DNA from: Hypericum androsaemum
Taxonomy: Eukaryota; Streptophyta; Magnoliopsida; Malpighiales; Hypericaceae
Assembly (NCBI GenBank): GCA_963995505.1
Contig: OZ023195.1
Coordinates: 1,632,109-1,696,108, forward strand
Reading direction: 5' to 3'
DNA length: 64,000 nt
Shown here piece after piece: positions 60,691-64,000 of this stretch (within the stretch, counting starts at the first letter, position 1; each line of letters opens with the position of its first letter). A program made the translations under genes and the position numbers. The notes under the pieces are model-generated. The model saw only the letters and a list, made by a program, of their open reading frames with translations. It made no database searches and was not told the DNA's origin.

Positions 60691-61120
60691 CCAAAAAATT
60701 GGATTGAACATATGTCTCAAACGGGAGGGAATTTGGTCCTGAAAGGCCAAATCCAATCAGGACCGTCCTTGACGATCCAATGGTTGATTTAGTTATGATC
60801 CAATAGTCTACCCAGTTATAATCCAATAGTCTACTTAGTTATGATTCAATATTCTGTTTTATCCCGTCCCGGATAAATCGGAACCATCCTAGTTACCCAG
60901 TTACGATTCAATAGTTTACTCAGTTACGATTCAATAGTTTACCCAGTTATGATACAATAGTTTATCCAGTTACGATTTAATGGTTGTGGCCTTTTTTCAT
61001 TTTGCCCCCCGTGTTTCCGCATTTTTGCAAAAAAATCTCTGCATTTTCTTCAATAAAAATCCTCCAGTACTGTGCTGGAGTGGGCCTCCAAGACCAAATC
61101 CAATCTCGTCTCAAACATAT
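60691..61120. mobile_element. Insertion carrying a 23-bp minisatellite, with an 18-bp flanking repeat
   Basis: AGGATTGGTCMATTTTTT flanks it on both sides (60673-60690 and 61121-61138, one mismatch), while the related unit at 31860-31880 has the site only once. The insert begins CCAAAAAATTGGATTGAAC and ends CTCGTCTCAAACATAT. It contains the minisatellite and the block CTTTTTTCATTTTG also seen near 38510 and 38660. A duplication this long suggests retrotransposition or repair; the family is not recognised. Confidence 0.6.
60775..60973. repeat. 23-bp minisatellite (cagttacgattcaatagttt)
   Basis: About eight copies of 'cagttacgattcaatagttt' plus three bases, with changes, in two blocks separated at 60855-60890. 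Confidence 0.88.
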
Positions 61121-61369
61121 AGGATTGGTCAATTTTTTGCAAAGTTCCTCCCTTTGCATATTTCACTTTCGTACCTTTAATTAAATATCTGTTGCGGGGA
61201 CACACACATCGAAACCGCCATGAACTTCGTGTTATATAGAGCAGTTCTTGTTTGAGGCCCTTTGTATTAGACAGAGCATAATTTTAAGGGAACTAAGGCA
61301 AGTCAAAAGAAGCACATTCGCCGAGGAACGGAAATGCGCACTTCTGCATGAGAGCGACGACCGGCGGGA

Positions 61370-61960
61370 ATTCTCACTTCATAAAATCTTAACAATTAGA
61401 TATAAATATCGTACTTCAAATTTCCCTGAAATTACTCCCCATCCATACTAGTTTATCAAAGGTCCCAATGACTACTATGGCATGTAAATGGAATTCATCA
61501 AACATAATCAGTTCAATTCCAAATGACTTGAATTGTATCCCAAATGAGGTTGAGAGAACCCTCTCTTAACACTTTCCATGACATTACTCATCAAAAATGT
61601 TTAGACTTTTGCGTTGTATATAGAACTTGTGGAATTTCACACTAACCACTTCATCGGAAACTCTCTTTGTGCTTGCTTCAGATGAAAATGATGAGAGGTT
61701 GAACAGAGCATCTCAGGGAATTCTCTGTAAAATCACAAACCTTTTAGTCCGAAGCTGAGCTGCTGTTATAGAATTTTGATATTCGGACATCCCTCGTCGC
61801 AATCAACAAGCAACACCTCTGGAGCATTTTGGTTCTTTCCTAGCTATGAGGAACTCAATCTCAGCATATTCTAGTGCTGCAGAATTCTCGCCTTCAAAAG
61901 AGGATCGAGACTCAAAGTCTTTTAATGATCACTGGTTTGTTATAGTTCAATTCCAAATGA
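61370..61960. repeat. Third copy of the TNL 3' flank
   Basis: Parallels 32110-32550 and 33000-33140, and 49350-49830 ('ttactccccatccatactag', 'aatcacaaaccttttagtcc', 'tatgaggaactcaatctcag'). No TNL exon adjoins it; 62040-62155 continues in likeness to 29370-29490. Suggests a lost third TNL. Confidence 0.8.
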
Positions 61961-62159
61961 CTATTGCATGTCACGTATTAAATCCAAAGACTTTGTTATT
62001 ATATTTGTTTGGTCGTCTCACAAAAAAAAATAAAAAATCGACCGAAGCTCTATTTAAAATGAAAAAAATAGCTTTGATTCTATCTAAAATTACAGACCTG
62101 ACATTTAATTTTAAAAAAATCTTCTCAACAACTATTCTATGTGCAGCTTTTGGTTTCCA

Positions 62160-63815
62160 TAATTCTATTATTTAGGATTTTCTAATCTTCCTCCCAACTT
62201 TCTCATCGAAGAACAACAACAGAAACAACGACAAAACTAAAGAGAAACTAAGGAGGGATTGATGTCGCATGGAAGTTGTTTGATAAAATGCTCGACAGGG
62301 ATTCAAACTCGTAAGTTCTTCCTCTCTCTGGATTTTCTCTCTCTCTCTCTCTCTCTAAACTCGCAGCTCTCTCCCTTCCTTCCCCTGAATTTCTTCCCCT
62401 AGAATCTCAGCTACATCGAATTAATTTACCCACCAGTCTTGATTAACCAAACAACCCTTCATTAGGTCACCCATTTAATTAGCCAAACAGAATTTCCACC
62501 ACTTTTCTCTCCATTGAGACGGAGGAAGGAAGACAACCGCTCAAGAAAAAAGAAGTTATAAGATTTGGCCCTTCACTTACCATGATGATCAACTCCTGGG
62601 GGATCAAAGATTCTGATGTGGAGCTTGAACAAAACCACCTCTCCTTCGCCTTCAAGAGTTCGGCTACAAAAAAGAAAGTATGATGTTCCTTAAAGATTGA
62701 AATCCGGATCTGCATTGGTTTTTTGGGTCAGAGTCCATGGGCTCCATCCAAATCTCCTCGCAAAGCAAACAGCAACCATTGGAGCCTATTCCAACAAGCT
62801 TTAAGATTTGGTCACCACTTTTCAAATTTTGGTTCTGGAAGGCTGGAAAAGACTTCGGCCGAGTTACCGTGATGTAAATGGGCCTTTGCTGAGCTGGACC
62901 TGGATCTGTGAAAAGTATGTTCTTTTAATCCGAATTATGTATTTTAGTATTCGTTGAATTCAAAATTATATTTTCGATAATACAAATCCGAATGCAAAAC
63001 TTTTGGATCCACCACATATGTCGAGTTTTGCATCCACCACATCACATATTAATTCATCATAGCGGCCACAAACAGAGAATTTTTTTTTGAAATTGTTGCA
63101 GGAATAAGTCAATAAGTAACCCGAGACGGATCCGGAGTGGTCGTCCCAAGGTCGGTCTATACTATGTTAAAGTTAAAACTAGGCTACGGACTACGCTAGG
63201 CTATGGAAAGGAAAAGCAATAAAGGTAGAAGAGTAGTTGTGTGTTGTGTTGTGGATGTCTGTTCTCTCGCCCGAGCCCTCCTTATATAGACTGCCTTGAC
63301 CTAACCTCCGCGTCTTCAGAATAGGAAATCCTAAACCGCCTCCAAAATCTTCGGCTCCAAGTCTCAATCTCGAGAGATCCGCTTCAAGTTATTTGTTCCT
63401 AATATGACGGGATCCTCTCGGCTCAGTACAAGCCGTCTTCCTTAAATGAGCAGATCCCGTCCTCGAATAGGAAGCTTTCAAAATGTGACGACCAAGCAAT
63501 CGCGGCCTAAAGAGGAACTTAGCAAGTCTTGCCAAATATTGAGAATCTCGGCTCAAGTTAGAAAAATATAGATCGACTTGTCATTCTCGAATCCCCTATG
63601 CAAAATCTTGTCTACAGTCCGTCATCCCCCAAAAAGGACATCTCGCCAGGCCCAAAGTGAATCCCAAAATGGACTCAAGCTAACGACCTCATCAACCAAA
63701 GTGGACTTACTCCCGAAATTGCCTTCCCGCCTACGAAAGTCAAATGGGCTTCTCACCTTCGGCCTCCTGCCTTCATGGTCTCTCACCTTCGGCTTCTCAC
63801 CTTCGGCCTCCTGAT
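62160..63815. other. Mixed intergenic sequence, no gene recognised
   Basis: Contains a (CT)n run at 62335-62356. 63090-63300 resembles the non-coding inner part of a large LTR element, but no domain is found. Frames at 62479-62715 (minus) and 63578-63814 (plus) have no recognised content. Confidence 0.4.
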
Positions 63816-64000
63816 GAGTGTCAAAACACTCTATCATCTATGTATGTTTTAGTGTTGATTTTCTATTGTTTCTAGTATTTTTGTGTGTTTTATATCGTCG
63901 TATTGTTATTTATTGTTCTTTGAACGTTTTCGTGCAGTTATTGTGATTTTCATTAAGTTTTGTTCTTGTTTATTTCAAGGAGGCTTTATGGTGATGCGGG
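63816..64000 (+). mobile_element. Start of an LTR, cut by the window end
   Basis: From TGAGTGTCAAAACACTC the sequence turns T-rich with 'atgtatgttttagtgttgat', as in LTRs of large gypsy-type elements. The pairing LTR is not in the window, so this rests on style alone. Confidence 0.35.

Larger units (their letters stand above)
60460..61200. repeat. Copy of sequences at 30265-30395 and 31590-31960
   Basis: 60467-60575 parallels 30268-30380 ('gttgcgtggacatttttgtc', 'cagaaa', 'ggatggaaacaac'). 60580-60660 plus 61121-61200 parallels the 181-bp unit at 31568-31940. Together with 61370-62160 this is a rearranged duplicate of the 29-33 kb region. Confidence 0.8.

Noticed and set aside
62262..62310. 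Plus-strand phrase DVAWKLFDKMLDRD resembling a PPR motif
   Set aside because: Only one motif, no frame around it; a similar phrase at 24848 suggests a repeat.
63578..63814. Plus and minus open frames of about 75 codons with repeated LTFG / PKVR phrases
   Set aside because: Caused by a short direct repeat ('ctcaccttcggcctcctgcc'); no recognised protein.

Overview
The window reads as nuclear DNA of a dicotyledonous plant. It carries intron-containing immune-receptor (NLR) genes of both the CC type (CNL) and the TIR type (TNL). TNLs are absent from grasses, so a eudicot is the best guess. I cannot name the species. The NLR genes are all on the minus strand and sit in a dense bed of plant transposons: Ty1/copia, LTR elements with a Met-tRNA primer site, LINEs, hAT-type MITEs and Mutator-like elements. 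No bacterial, organellar, tRNA, rRNA or CRISPR features were seen.

Region by region. 205-1310 is a solo LTR. 1417-7665 is a CNL gene with four readable phase-0 coding exons; its 3' end probably runs into or past the solo LTR. 8460-16668 is a complete but decayed copia element (target duplication ATGAA) with a hAT-type MITE inside its left LTR. 17515-21574 is a short LTR element (target duplication TCACC) with a MITE in one LTR and a Mutator-like element in the other. 21575-23490 is the 3' end of another copia element. 25018-29148 is a decayed LINE. 29170-31950 is a mosaic of small relics: an inverted LINE piece, a TNL piece, a raffinose-synthase-family exon piece and a Mutator transposase N-terminus.

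33763-37831 is TNL1, which looks intact (TIR, NB-ARC, LRR, C-terminal post-LRR domain; about 1175 residues). 38381-48600 is repeat-rich: a 23-bp minisatellite, three elements with long terminal inverted repeats (one carrying a captured DRT100-like LRR gene piece), a copia remnant split by a 1.5-kb insertion, and another hAT-type MITE. 50300-54153 is TNL2, a close paralog of TNL1 with the same exon structure but two frame-breaking lesions, so called a pseudogene. 55490-60411 holds two LINE fragments joined tail to tail. 60460-62160 repeats segments of the 29-33 kb region, including the 3' flank of the TNLs. An LTR begins at about 63816 and runs off the window.

Functionally, the probable working host genes are the CNL and TNL1, both predicted intracellular sensors of pathogen effectors. 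The rest records tandem duplication, decay and transposon traffic in an NLR cluster. All exon limits, target duplications and frame lesions were read by eye; no homology search or transcript data were available.
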